DNA of 24,403 nucleotides from an uncultured Clostridium sp. GTDB taxonomy: Bacteria > Bacillota > Clostridia > TANB77 > CAG-508. The stretch covers positions 1-24,403 of the forward strand of contig USFC01000013.1 of the NCBI GenBank assembly GCA_900553865.1, read 5' to 3'. A program made the translations under genes and the position numbers. Under the pieces are notes generated by a model. The model had not been told where the DNA came from, did no database searches, and saw only the letters and a list, made by a program, of their open reading frames with translations. How positions within the stretch are numbered: the stretch's first letter is position 1; each line of letters starts with the position of its first letter. Of this stretch, positions 1 through 7,744 are shown piece by piece.

Positions 1-250
1 TTATATTTCCTTCTCTGTCTACTTTTTTATATTCTATATAAACAGATGCATTTTCTTTATTAAAATTTATCATTTCCTTATCTTTTGATGTTCTAAAAGA
101 TTTACCTATTGCACACAAAAATATAGCCTCTATTATATTTGTTTTTCCTTGTGCATTATCACCATAAAAAATATTTATACTAGGATTTAATAAAATTTCT
201 TGTTCTTCATAATTTCTAAAATTTAATAATTTTATTTTATTTATATACAT
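1..250 (-). CDS. recF: RecF, DNA replication/repair ATPase (N-terminal part, cut by window edge)
   Basis: Only the first 83 codons are in the window; the gene continues beyond base 1. The visible N-terminus starts MYINKIKLLNFRNYEE and carries a Walker A loop, GDNAQGKTN (about residues 30-38), followed by IIEAIFLCAIGKSFRT. This is the typical start of RecF, an SMC-like ATPase that binds gapped DNA and helps load RecA. It is the third gene of a leftward dnaA-dnaN-recF series. The small S4-domain gene (yaaA/rlbA) that many Firmicutes carry between dnaN and recF is absent; a 170-bp palindrome-rich gap takes its place. No clear ribosome binding site precedes the ATG at 250. Identity rests on the ATPase motif plus gene order. 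Confidence 0.93.
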   Translation of the reverse strand, partial: MYINKIKLLNFRNYEEQEILLNPSINIFYGDNAQGKTNIIEAIFLCAIGKSFRTSKDKEMINFNKENASVYIEYKKVDREGNI

Positions 251-271
251 ATCGAGATTAGAAATTTGAGG

Positions 272-405
272 TTAGAAGTTAGAAAAATTAAAAGTTTTCC
301 ATATAGTTATCCACATTTTGCTAATAAACTGTGGATAACTTTTCTCTTTTTTCTTATTTTTAGTTATTTTTTTACTTTTTCTAATTTCTGCCTTCTAACT
401 TCTAA
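272..405. repeat. Nested inverted repeats with a DnaA-box pair between dnaN and recF
   Basis: Two perfect DnaA boxes face each other: TTATCCACA at 307-315 and TGTGGATAA at 330-338. Each sits in an 11-nt perfect inverted repeat (305-315 / 330-340). An outer perfect 13-nt inverted repeat, TTAGAAGTTAGAA (272-284) with TTCTAACTTCTAA (393-405), encloses them. The block fills the noncoding gap. It could be a secondary DnaA-binding site or an RNA hairpin in the dnaN-recF transcript; the exact consensus boxes favour DnaA binding. Confidence 0.75.
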
Positions 406-420
406 TTTCCAACCCCCTTT

Positions 421-1536
421 CTAATCTTTAAGTCTTATTGGTAAAATCATATAAATATAATCACCATCATCAACTGGTCTTATTATGCAAGGTGAAATGC
501 TTGTACCAAAATCCACAAAAATTTCTTCATCATCTATTGCGCGAAGAGCATCTAAGAAATATTTTGGATTAAATCCTGCTTCTAAGTTTTGACCTTCTGT
601 AGAAACATACATCTCTTCTTTAGCATCACCTGTTTGATTTGTACAAGAAATTGTAACTTTTCCTATATCTACAGAAACTTTAACTGGATATTTCTTTTCT
701 TTTTCTATGCTAGATGCTGAAATTAAACTAATTCTTTCAAAACAATTTTGAAGAGCATTTTTATTTACCCTAACTCTTGTTTCCCAATTTTCTGGAATAA
801 CACTTGCATAATTTAAAAATTCACCATCTAATAGTCTAGTTACTAGTTTACAATTTTCCATTTCAAATAATGCTTGGTTTTTAGCAACTCCTATTTTTAT
901 ATTATCAAATGAATCTAATATAATTTTATTTACCTCATTTAAAGTTCTTCCAGGAATAACTGCTGTAAAATCATTGCTACTATTTTGTAAAAATTTAGAT
1001 TTCCATGCTAGTCTAAACCCATCAACAGCAACAACATTTAATTTATTATTTTTAATTTCAAATAAACATCCTGTAAAAATAGGTCTATTTTCTTCATTGC
1101 TTACCGCAAAAATTGTTTTTCTTATCATTTCTTTTAAAACATTTTGTTCTATATCTATAGAATTTTCCACATTTATTTGTGGAAGTTCTGGAAATTCTTC
1201 AGGATTCATAGTTGCTAATTTATATAAAGAACCTTCACATTCTATAACTAATAAATTTTTTTCATTTAAAGAAATATTAATTTCTGTATCTGGTAATTTT
1301 CTTATTATTTCACTAAACATTATAGCATTAACTACTGTAGCTCCTTGTTCTACAACATCTGCATCTATAATATATTCTATTCCTATTTCTAAATCGTAAG
1401 TTGTTAATTTTACTTCTTTATCATTTGTTTGAATTAGTATTCCTTCCAATATAGGCATTGTTGTTTTAGAAGCAACAGCTTTTGTTACGGAATTAATAGC
1501 TTTTAGTATTTTTTCCTTTTCGCAAACGATTTTCAT
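421..1536 (-). CDS. dnaN: DNA polymerase III beta subunit (sliding clamp)
   Basis: The 371-residue product has the normal length of the bacterial beta clamp, a homodimeric ring that tethers the replicative polymerase to DNA. The N-terminus (MKIVCEKEKILKAINSVTKA), the internal FTGCLFEI/VAVDGFRLA segment (about residues 150-180) and the C-terminus ending in MILPIRLKD are typical of the family and span all three clamp domains. The ATG at 1536 is supported by an AAAGGAG ribosome binding site upstream. The nearby upstream ATG is out of frame and meets a stop at once. The gene lies directly after oriC and dnaA, as in most Firmicutes. No separate strong promoter was found just upstream, so it is probably co-transcribed with dnaA through the origin region. 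Confidence 0.97.
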   Translation of the reverse strand: MKIVCEKEKILKAINSVTKAVASKTTMPILEGILIQTNDKEVKLTTYDLEIGIEYIIDADVVEQGATVVNAIMFSEIIRKLPDTEINISLNEKNLLVIECEGSLYKLATMNPEEFPELPQINVENSIDIEQNVLKEMIRKTIFAVSNEENRPIFTGCLFEIKNNKLNVVAVDGFRLAWKSKFLQNSSNDFTAVIPGRTLNEVNKIILDSFDNIKIGVAKNQALFEMENCKLVTRLLDGEFLNYASVIPENWETRVRVNKNALQNCFERISLISASSIEKEKKYPVKVSVDIGKVTISCTNQTGDAKEEMYVSTEGQNLEAGFNPKYFLDALRAIDDEEIFVDFGTSISPCIIRPVDDGDYIYMILPIRLKD

Positions 1537-1555
1537 TTTTTCATCAAACTCCTTT

Positions 1556-1762
1556 ATAATATAATAAATAATTTTAGTAGTAGTAGTAATAGGTGCTGTG
1601 GATTATGTGGAAAACTATGTGAATTATTTATTTCCCTTAGGTTTTTCATGTTGATAAAATGGTGGATAAGTATGAAAGTTATTAACAGTTTAAAATTTTA
1701 TATGTGTATAACTAAGTTATTAACAGTTTATCTACACATAATTCACACCCACCTGTGGATAT
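1556..1762. other. oriC: AT-rich unwinding region, DnaA-trios and DnaA-box cluster
   Basis: The dnaA-dnaN gap reads as a textbook origin. An AT-only stretch at 1556-1575 is followed by six trinucleotides TAG TAG TAG TAG TAA TAG (1575-1592), a 4-nt spacer and a near-consensus DnaA box, TGTGGATTA (1597-1605). Further boxes or box-like sites are TGTGGAAAA (1606-1614), GGTGGATAA (1661-1669), TGTGTATAA (1703-1711), TTATCTACA (1728-1736) and TGTGGATAT (1754-1762). A 16-bp direct repeat, AGTTATTAACAGTTTA, occurs at 1677-1692 and 1715-1730. The trio-spacer-box order matches the DnaA-trio origin element described in Bacillus subtilis, where DnaA spreads onto a single strand from an adjacent box. Confidence 0.9.
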
Positions 1763-1864
1763 CTAATGAAGCTATTGCCTAAGAAGAACTTGAATAATGT
1801 TTTTCGAACAATCATTTTTACAAACACCTTTTTTAAAAAATATAAATTTTCGTTTATATTTAAA

Positions 1865-3196
1865 CTATTGGTCTGCTAGTAAAATGTTTTTAACACTTTC
1901 CACAATTAATCTTGTGTTTTTATTTTCCTTAATTTCTTTTTCTATTTTATTACAAGCATGCATTACTGTTGTATGGTCTCTGTTGCCGAAATCCCTACCA
2001 ATTTGAGGAAGAGAAAGTTGTGGCACAGTCCTACAAAGATACATTGCAATTTGCCTTGGAAAAACAACATCATTAGAACGTTTTCCACTTGCCAAATCCC
2101 TTGCATCTATATTAAAGTACTTAGCAACAGTTTCTTGAATAAAACTTGAAGAAATTACTTTATCTTTTGAAGAAACAATTTCATTAATAGCCCATTCAGA
2201 CATTTCCATAGTAATAGGACTATTTATTAATGAAGCTCTAGCTATTAATTTATTTAAAGCACCCTCTAATTCCCTAATATTTGTGTCAATTCTATTAGCA
2301 ATATTAGCAAGAATTTCATCATCAATAATAATATTATCTAATTGTGCTTTTTTTCTTAAAATAGCTAAACGAGTTTCATAGTCAGCATTAGAAATATCGG
2401 CAATAAGACCCCATTCAAATCTTGATTTTAATCTATCTTCTAGTAGATTAATATCTTTTGGAGGTCTATCACTAGATATAATGACTTGCTTTCCGTTTTC
2501 ATGAAGAGTATTAAAAGTGTGAAAAAACTCTTCTTGAACTCTCTCTTTTCCCGCAATAAATTGGATATCATCTATAAGAAGGACATCAATATTGCGGTAC
2601 TTAGTACGAAATTGTTCATTTTTATTATCTTTTATAGCATTAATAAGCTGGTTAGTAAAATTTTCAGAAGTAACATATAAAATAGTTGCATTTTTGTTAT
2701 TTCTTAAAATTTCATTACCAATTGCATGCATTAAGTGAGTTTTGCCTAAACCTACACCCCCGTAAATAAATAAAGGATTGTAAGAAGTTGCAGGAGCCTC
2801 TGCTACTGCTAAAGAAGCAGCATGAGCAAAACGGTTATTATTTCCTACAACAAAACTTTCAAAAGTATATTTTGGGTTTAAAGTAGGATTTAAAGAACCG
2901 ATATTTATATTCTCACTTTTATTATTTGGTTGATTTTGTAACTCTTCTTTTGAAAGGATGGAAACACTACATTCTTTATTAGTTAAATAATTAAAAGTAT
3001 TAACTAAAAGAGAATGATACCTAGCATCAACAGAATCTTTATTAAAGACATTAGAAACAAGTAAAGTAATATTTCCATTTTCCATACTTTGAATTTCTAT
3101 TTCTTTAATCCATGTATCATATGAAATTTGAGTCATTTCCTCTTTTAAGAGTTCTTTTGCTTTTGTAAGAAGTTCATCTAATTCTTTTTGTTGCAT
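1865..3196 (-). CDS. dnaA: Chromosomal replication initiator protein DnaA
   Basis: AAA+ initiator that binds DnaA boxes and melts oriC. The 443-residue product (from the ATG at 3196) has an N-terminal helicase-loading domain (about 1-80), a short variable linker, a Walker A loop GGVGLGKTH (146-154), Walker B LLIDD (206-210), and a C-terminal helix-turn-helix domain with the DnaA signature GNRDHTTVMHA (404-414). The start at 3196 is preferred over an in-frame TTG at 3214 because a GGAAGGA ribosome binding site lies about 9 nt before the ATG and overlaps the TTG. The gene is divergent from rpmH and immediately precedes oriC and dnaN, the usual arrangement. Confidence 0.98.
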   Translation of the reverse strand: MQQKELDELLTKAKELLKEEMTQISYDTWIKEIEIQSMENGNITLLVSNVFNKDSVDARYHSLLVNTFNYLTNKECSVSILSKEELQNQPNNKSENINIGSLNPTLNPKYTFESFVVGNNNRFAHAASLAVAEAPATSYNPLFIYGGVGLGKTHLMHAIGNEILRNNKNATILYVTSENFTNQLINAIKDNKNEQFRTKYRNIDVLLIDDIQFIAGKERVQEEFFHTFNTLHENGKQVIISSDRPPKDINLLEDRLKSRFEWGLIADISNADYETRLAILRKKAQLDNIIIDDEILANIANRIDTNIRELEGALNKLIARASLINSPITMEMSEWAINEIVSSKDKVISSSFIQETVAKYFNIDARDLASGKRSNDVVFPRQIAMYLCRTVPQLSLPQIGRDFGNRDHTTVMHACNKIEKEIKENKNTRLIVESVKNILLADQ

Positions 3197-3242
3197 TTTT
3201 TTCAGTCCTTCCAAAAATATAAAATTTTCTTAGGAAAATGAA

Positions 3243-3263
3243 TTATACATTTAAATTATACAT
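3243..3263 (-). promoter_or_regulatory. dnaA leader: two DnaA-like boxes or a six-codon leader ORF
   Basis: Between the predicted dnaA promoter and its ribosome binding site lie two tandem box-like sequences, TTATACATT (3243-3251) and TTATACATA (3256-3264), seven and eight matches of nine to TTATNCACA. The same bases, read leftwards, form an ATG-to-TAA frame of six codons (MYNLNV) behind a strong AAAAAGGAG site. Either reading implies control of dnaA expression; DnaA autoregulation through leader boxes is known in other bacteria. Which applies cannot be decided from sequence. Confidence 0.35.
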
Positions 3264-3292
3264 AAAAACTCCTTTTTTCCTATTGTTTCCTT

Positions 3293-3322
3293 ATCATATC
3301 AAAAACGAACTTAAATAGTCAA
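3293..3322 (-). promoter_or_regulatory. Predicted sigma-A promoter of dnaA
   Basis: On the minus strand, a -35 TTGACT (3317-3322) and a -10 TATGAT (3293-3298) are separated by 18 bp, upstream of the dnaA leader. Each hexamer differs from consensus at one position. Confidence 0.65.
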
Positions 3323-3359
3323 TACAAATAAAAAAAATAATTAAATTTAAAGCAAAGTA

Positions 3360-3388
3360 TTGACATAACAGCCGTTATAATATATAAT
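3360..3388 (+). promoter_or_regulatory. Consensus sigma-A promoter of the rpmH operon
   Basis: A perfect -35 TTGACA (3360-3365) and a perfect -10 TATAAT (3383-3388) with a 17-bp spacer lie about 65 bp before rpmH. This is the best promoter in the window and fits high expression of a ribosomal protein gene. It probably also drives rnpA, yidD, yidC and jag by read-through. Confidence 0.88.
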
Positions 3389-3454
3389 TATGAGGCTTAT
3401 TAAAAGAAGAGAAAATCCGTTATCGGTTTAAATAAATACAGGAGGTGCTAAAAA

Positions 3455-3589
3455 ATGAAAAGAACATTTCAACCTAAAAAAAGACAAGAACAAAAAGAAC
3501 ATGGCTTCATGAAAAGAATGAAAACTAGAGCAGGAAGAAACGTATTAAAAGCAAGACGTGCAAAAGGAAGAAAAAAAATAAGTGCTTAA
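3455..3589 (+). CDS. rpmH: 50S ribosomal protein L34
   Basis: A 44-residue, strongly basic protein starting MKRTFQPKKRQEQKEHGF and ending RRAKGRKKISA. It has the L34 core MKRMKTRAGRNVLKARRAKG and the usual 44-aa length. L34 is a small component of the large ribosomal subunit. The ATG is preceded by an ideal GGAGGTG ribosome binding site (3441-3447). The gene is the first of the rightward cluster, just downstream of a consensus promoter, and is followed by rnpA as in nearly all bacteria. Confidence 0.98.
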   Translation: MKRTFQPKKRQEQKEHGFMKRMKTRAGRNVLKARRAKGRKKISA

Positions 3590-3593
3590 ATAG

Positions 3594-3625
3594 AAGGCCA
3601 CGAAATAAAAAATGTGGTCTTTTTT
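3594..3625 (+). terminator. Hairpin plus T-run after rpmH (partial terminator/attenuator)
   Basis: AAGGCCAC (3594-3601) pairs with GTGGTCTT (3614-3621) with one G-U pair, followed directly by a run of Ts. It lies between rpmH and rnpA, so it probably lowers rnpA expression relative to rpmH rather than stopping the operon completely. Confidence 0.72.
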
Positions 3626-3674
3626 GCAATTTTACTTTTTTTATTGTAAGTTCTTTATATAAAGGGGTAGCAAA

Positions 3675-4013
3675 ATGCGAAAAGTCGATACATTAAAGAA
3701 AAATTATGAATTTAAAAATGTATTAGATAAAGGTAAATTTTATCGAGGAAAATATATAACAATATACATTTCAAAAAATAAGAAAGAAAAAAACGTAATA
3801 GGCGTTGCAGTAAGCAAAAAAATAGGAAAAGCAGTTAAAAGGAACAGAATAAAGCGTTTAATTAGGGAAAGTTACTACCTAAAAAGAAATGAATTAGAAA
3901 AAGGGTATAATATAGTATTTTTATGGAATAGAAATACTTTTATAAATTGCAAATGTGAGCAAATACAAAAAGATATGTATATTCTTTTGAAAAAGGCAGG
4001 ACTACTTAAATGA
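3675..4013 (+). CDS. rnpA: Ribonuclease P protein component
   Basis: Protein subunit of RNase P, which assists the catalytic RNA in removing tRNA 5' leaders. The 112-residue basic protein carries the family signature around KRNRIKRLIRESY (about residues 55-67) and the N-terminal LKKNYEFKNVLDKGK segment that binds precursor tRNA. The length is typical. The ATG at 3675 follows an AAAGGGG site. Its stop overlaps the start of yidD by four bases (ATGA), indicating translational coupling, and it sits in the conserved rpmH-rnpA-yidD-yidC order. Confidence 0.97.
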   Translation: MRKVDTLKKNYEFKNVLDKGKFYRGKYITIYISKNKKEKNVIGVAVSKKIGKAVKRNRIKRLIRESYYLKRNELEKGYNIVFLWNRNTFINCKCEQIQKDMYILLKKAGLLK

Positions 4014-4228
4014 AAAAAATAGGAATCATATTAATAAATTTCTATCAGAAATATGTTTCAAAATTATTTAAGTTTAAGGGAGTAAACTGCAAATATTATC
4101 CAACTTGTTCGGAATATACAAAACAAGCCATAGAAAAATATGGCTTAGTAAAAGGATGTTTTTTAGGATTTAAAAGGATTATAAAATGCAATCCTTTTAG
4201 CAAAGGTGGATATGACCCTTTAAAATAA
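4010..4228 (+). CDS. yidD: Membrane protein insertion efficiency factor YidD
   Basis: A 72-residue protein of the YidD (haemolysin-alpha-like, UPF0161) family, a small membrane-associated helper of YidC-mediated protein insertion. The family signature CKYYPTCSEYTKQAIEKYG (about residues 27-45), with its cysteines, and the later KRIIKCNPFSKGGYDP block are both present. It overlaps rnpA by four bases and lies 25 bp before yidC, so the trio is almost certainly co-translated from one transcript. Confidence 0.96.
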   Translation: MKKIGIILINFYQKYVSKLFKFKGVNCKYYPTCSEYTKQAIEKYGLVKGCFLGFKRIIKCNPFSKGGYDPLK

Positions 4229-4253
4229 ATAGAAAGTAGAGGAATTTTAAAAA

Positions 4254-5180
4254 TTGGGAGTAATATCAAGTATTTTTGGATATGTATTAAACTTTTTTTA
4301 TAATTTGCTAAATAACTATGGTTTGGCAATTATAATTTTTTCGGTTTTATTAAGGATAATATTAATTCCTATAACAATAAAACAACAAAAATCAATAAAA
4401 AAATCTGCAAAAGTGCAAGAAAAAATGAAAGAAATTCAGGCAAAATATAAAAATAACCCTGAAAAACTAAATCAAGAAACAATAAATTTATATAAAACAG
4501 AAAAAATGAGTCCTTTTAGTGGATGTTTAACAGGAATATTACAAATAATAATAATTCTTTCAGTATTTTGGCTTGTAAGCCAACCACTTACATATATGAA
4601 AAATGTACAAAATACAGAAATATATAAAGAATATAAACAAAAAGCAGATGAAAATTCAAGCATAAGGTATAAAGAAATAGGAATTATAGACTTAGCAGAA
4701 TCAGACTACAAAGATATAGAAAATCAGTTACAACAAGAAAACGTAGAAAATAGGGAAGAACTAGAAAATAGAAAAGAAGAAATAAATAAATTAAGAATAA
4801 ATATGCAATTTTTAGGGTTAGATTTAAGCAAAGTACCAACACAAAGCTTAAATGACTGGAAAGTATATGTTATACCACTATTATACATAGCAACATCATT
4901 TATTTCTATAAAAATAACAATGAATGCTCAAAAGAAACAACAAAAAAAGAATAGCAAAAATAGTTCTGAAGAAAAAACAAGTGATGATGAATTTACAGAA
5001 AGCATGAACCAAATGAATAATACAATGTTATACATGACTCCAATAATGTCTATATCAATTGCAATTATTGCACCACTTGGACTTGCATTATATTGGTTAG
5101 TAAGCAATATTTTAATGATATTTGAAAGATTAATTATAAATAAAATAATGGGCGCTAAGGAGGAAGAAGACAATGAGTAA
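4254..5180 (+). CDS. yidC: Membrane protein insertase YidC/Oxa1/SpoIIIJ family
   Basis: A 308-residue polytopic protein that inserts and folds proteins in the cytoplasmic membrane. The start is a TTG at 4254, supported by an upstream AGAGGA site. Visible features are a first membrane segment (about residues 22-40) with the conserved groove arginine R34 in FSVLLRIILIP, a positively charged cytoplasmic hairpin (KQQKSIKKSAKVQEKMKEIQ), a second membrane segment around 88-107, a charged coiled-coil-like insert of about 70 residues (about 115-185), and three C-terminal membrane segments (about 207-230 and 258-295). A lipoprotein cysteine is not seen. Its 3' end overlaps jag by eight bases. Confidence 0.95.
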   Translation: MGVISSIFGYVLNFFYNLLNNYGLAIIIFSVLLRIILIPITIKQQKSIKKSAKVQEKMKEIQAKYKNNPEKLNQETINLYKTEKMSPFSGCLTGILQIIIILSVFWLVSQPLTYMKNVQNTEIYKEYKQKADENSSIRYKEIGIIDLAESDYKDIENQLQQENVENREELENRKEEINKLRINMQFLGLDLSKVPTQSLNDWKVYVIPLLYIATSFISIKITMNAQKKQQKKNSKNSSEEKTSDDEFTESMNQMNNTMLYMTPIMSISIAIIAPLGLALYWLVSNILMIFERLIINKIMGAKEEEDNE

Positions 5181-5859
5181 TTCTATTATAGCAGAAGGAA
5201 AAACAACCAATGAAGCTATAGAAAATGGTTTAAAAGAACTAAAAATATCTAAAGATAGAGTTGAAATAAAAGTATTAGAAAATGAAAACAAAAAAAGCTT
5301 TTTTAGTATATTAACACCAAGAGTTGTAAAAGTACAATTAACAGTAAAAGAACAAATAAGCAGAGAAGAAAAAAACAAAAGAGAGTATGACTGTAATGAA
5401 GAAGAAATAGCAGTAGCTAAAAAAAGAATAGAAGAATTTTTAAAAACTTGGTTACCAAAAGTTGATAATACATTAGAACATACGATAAAAGAAGAAAATT
5501 ATGTTTTATATGTAGAAATCAAGGGAAATGCAGCAGGAACATTAATAGGATATAGAGGCGAAACTTTAAATTCTATGCAAACAATACTATCTACAATAGG
5601 AAATAGAGGATTTAATAGCAAAATTAGAATAATATTAGACATAGAAAACTATCGTCAAAAAAGAGAAAAAACATTAGAAGAATTAGCACAAAAAGTTTCT
5701 AAAACAGTATTAAAAACAGGAAAATCAATCACATTAGAACCAATGTCAGCATATGAAAGAAAAATAATACATAGCAAATTACAAGAAAATACCAAAATAG
5801 AAACACATAGCATAGGAGAAGGAGATAACAGAAGAGTAGTTATTTCTATAGCAAGATAA
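5173..5859 (+). CDS. jag: RNA-binding protein Jag/KhpB (Jag_N, KH and R3H domains)
   Basis: A 228-residue RNA-binding protein of the Jag/KhpB family, linked in Firmicutes to cell elongation and small-RNA biology. Domains in order are Jag_N (about 1-55, IAEGKTTNEAIENGLKEL), a charged linker, a KH domain with the loop GTLIGYRGETL (122-132), and an R3H domain (about 165-228) with the R-x3-H core at R196/H200 (YERKIIH). The ATG at 5173 lies inside the end of yidC behind an AAGGAGG site, so the two are translationally coupled. Directly after the stop is only a weak AT-rich inverted repeat (about 5868-5895), not a convincing terminator. Confidence 0.95.
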   Translation: MSNSIIAEGKTTNEAIENGLKELKISKDRVEIKVLENENKKSFFSILTPRVVKVQLTVKEQISREEKNKREYDCNEEEIAVAKKRIEEFLKTWLPKVDNTLEHTIKEENYVLYVEIKGNAAGTLIGYRGETLNSMQTILSTIGNRGFNSKIRIILDIENYRQKREKTLEELAQKVSKTVLKTGKSITLEPMSAYERKIIHSKLQENTKIETHSIGEGDNRRVVISIAR

Positions 5860-5983
5860 TTTAATATAAAAATCTGAAGTCAAAGTGAAGATTTTAATTT
5901 AAGTATATGAAAATATATTTATATTAATCTATTACTTTGGCTTTTTTAAGCTTATAATATAATTAATAAAAAAGGAGAAAAAT

Positions 5984-7366
5984 ATGGAAACAATAGCAGC
6001 AATATCTACGGCAATAGGGAATGGCGGAATTGGAATTATTCGTATGAGTGGTAAAGAATCTTTTGAAATATTACAAAAAATATTTAGAAATAATAAAAAT
6101 GAGAAAATAGATTTAAATAAAATAAAAGGATATACCATTCAATATGGAACAATAGTAGATGCAAAAACAAATGAAAAAATAGATGAAGTTTTAGTTTCAT
6201 TTTTTAAAAATCCTAAAAGTTATACTAGGGAAGATATGTGTGAAATAAATTCACATGGAGGAATGGTAGTAGAAAAGCAAATATTAGAGCAATGCTTGAA
6301 AAATGGCGCAATTCTTGCGGAACCAGGAGAATTTACAAAAAGAGCATTTTTAAATGGAAGAATAGATTTATCACAGGCAGAATCAATAATGGACTTAATA
6401 AATAGCAAAACCGAAAAAGAATCAAAAGCATCTATAAACCAATTGCAAGGTGATTTGTCAAACAAAATAAACGAAATAAGACATGATTTATTAGATATAA
6501 TGGCAGATATAGAAGCACAAATAGATTATCCCGAATATGACCTAGAAGAAGTTACAAATAGTAGGGCTTTAGAGGTTTTGAAGAACACTAAAAATAAATT
6601 AGAAGCACTAAAAGATAGCTTTAGGAGTGGAAAAATATTAAAAGAAGGTATAAAAACTGCAATTATAGGCAGACCAAATGCAGGAAAATCTTCACTACTA
6701 AACCAAATACTTAGGGAAGAAAGGGCTATAGTAAGCGAAATAGAAGGAACAACAAGGGATACTATAGAAGAATTTATAACAATAAAAGGCATTCCATTAA
6801 AAATAATAGATACAGCAGGAATAAGGCAAACCGTAGACAAAATAGAAGAAATAGGTGTAAAAAAAGCATTAGAAATAGCAAAAGAAGCAGAATTAGTATT
6901 AGTTATACTAGATAATACAAAAGAGTTAACAAAAGAAGATAAAGAAATTTTAAAAATAGCAGAAAATAAGAATTCGATAATATTATTAAATAAAGTAGAT
7001 TTAAAAGAAAATAATTTAGAAGAAAATGAAGAAGTGAAAAAAATAAATAAAAAAATAATAAAAATTTCTGCTAAAAATGGAAATGGAGTAGAAGAGCTAT
7101 ATAATGAAATAGAGAAAATGTTCCAAATTGAAAATTTAGAAACAGATGGAGAAATAATAATTACAAATATAAGACACAAAAATCAAATTGAAAACGGATT
7201 AAAAAATATAAATGAAGCAATTAAAGCGGTAAATAATAATTTACCAATAGATATAATTTCAATTTCTATAAAACAAACTTTGGAGGATTTAGGAAAAATA
7301 ACAGGAGCAAATGTATCAGAAGACATTATAAATGAAATATTTTCTAAATTCTGCTTGGGAAAATAG
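5984..7366 (+). CDS. mnmE: tRNA modification GTPase MnmE
   Basis: A 460-residue GTPase that works with MnmG to make the (carboxymethyl)aminomethyl group at C5 of wobble uridine 34. It has an N-terminal tetrahydrofolate-binding domain (about 1-115), a helical domain, and an inserted G domain with G1 GRPNAGKS (229-236), G2 GTTRD (255-259), G3 DTAG (276-279) and G4 NKVD (336-339). The C-terminal FCLGK contains the conserved cysteine (C457). All motifs are intact. The ATG follows an AAAAGGAG site. Two overlapping TATAAT-like sequences (5953-5963) precede it without a good -35, so a separate promoter is possible but unproven. Confidence 0.97.
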   Translation: METIAAISTAIGNGGIGIIRMSGKESFEILQKIFRNNKNEKIDLNKIKGYTIQYGTIVDAKTNEKIDEVLVSFFKNPKSYTREDMCEINSHGGMVVEKQILEQCLKNGAILAEPGEFTKRAFLNGRIDLSQAESIMDLINSKTEKESKASINQLQGDLSNKINEIRHDLLDIMADIEAQIDYPEYDLEEVTNSRALEVLKNTKNKLEALKDSFRSGKILKEGIKTAIIGRPNAGKSSLLNQILREERAIVSEIEGTTRDTIEEFITIKGIPLKIIDTAGIRQTVDKIEEIGVKKALEIAKEAELVLVILDNTKELTKEDKEILKIAENKNSIILLNKVDLKENNLEENEEVKKINKKIIKISAKNGNGVEELYNEIEKMFQIENLETDGEIIITNIRHKNQIENGLKNINEAIKAVNNNLPIDIISISIKQTLEDLGKITGANVSEDIINEIFSKFCLGK

Positions 7367-7486
7367 CAGAAACGAATGAAAATGAAAAATAAGACAAAAA
7401 GCACACGAAAGAATATAACATGTAGTTTGTAAAATTAAAATGCCTTAAAATCAAACCTGAAAAGAAAAATTAGGAAAAATATTTTA

Positions 7487-7530
7487 TAAACCTATATATT
7501 AAAAAACGAACAAAATTAAACCTATATATT
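7487..7530. repeat. Direct repeat TAAACCTATATATT, two copies 30 bp apart
   Basis: Identical 14-mers occur at 7487-7500 and 7517-7530 in the noncoding stretch between mnmE and mnmG. The function is unknown. The 30-bp spacing is near three helical turns, which would put both copies on the same DNA face. Confidence 0.6.
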
Positions 7531-7531
7531 C

Positions 7532-7560
7532 TAAAAAAATAATAGCTGTAGCCTTACAGC
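7532..7560 (-). terminator. Perfect hairpin with a T-rich tract on the minus strand
   Basis: GCTGTA (7545-7550) and TACAGC (7555-7560) form a perfect 6-bp stem with a 4-nt loop. On the minus strand the stem is followed by TATTATTTTTTT, the form of an intrinsic terminator. No minus-strand gene lies upstream, so it would stop antisense transcription or be incidental. Confidence 0.4.
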
Positions 7561-7668
7561 AGCAAGGGATACAAAGGATATAGGCGAACAAATGATAAAA
7601 TATGAGAATTGACAAAAAGACAAACAAACACATAAAAATATTGAAAAATAAATAAACAAAAATTAGTA

Positions 7669-7696
7669 TTGACAAAATAACAACGAAACATAAATT
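7669..7696 (+). promoter_or_regulatory. Possible promoter upstream of the sORF and mnmG
   Basis: A perfect -35 TTGACA (7669-7674) is followed after 16 bp by a weak -10 TAAATT (7691-7696). A second TTGACA lies exactly 60 bp upstream (7609-7614), in a loosely similar context, with an even poorer -10. This is the best candidate promoter for mnmG in the 545-bp gap. Confidence 0.35.
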
Positions 7697-7744
7697 CAAG
7701 TTTCATAAAGAACTGAAAAAAGTGTTTCACAGGCAAAAAAATTA

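Noticed and set aside
5868..5895. AAAATCT / AGATTTT inverted repeat after jag as a terminator
   Set aside because: Stem is short and nearly all A-T with a 13-nt loop and no T-run; too weak to call.
5937..5963. Promoter before mnmE (TTGGCT with TATAAT)
   Set aside because: Spacing to either TATAAT is 10 or 15 bp, outside the normal 16-18 range.
7609..7639. First TTGACA in the mnmE-mnmG gap as a promoter
   Set aside because: No acceptable -10 at 16-18 bp; only A-rich sequence follows.
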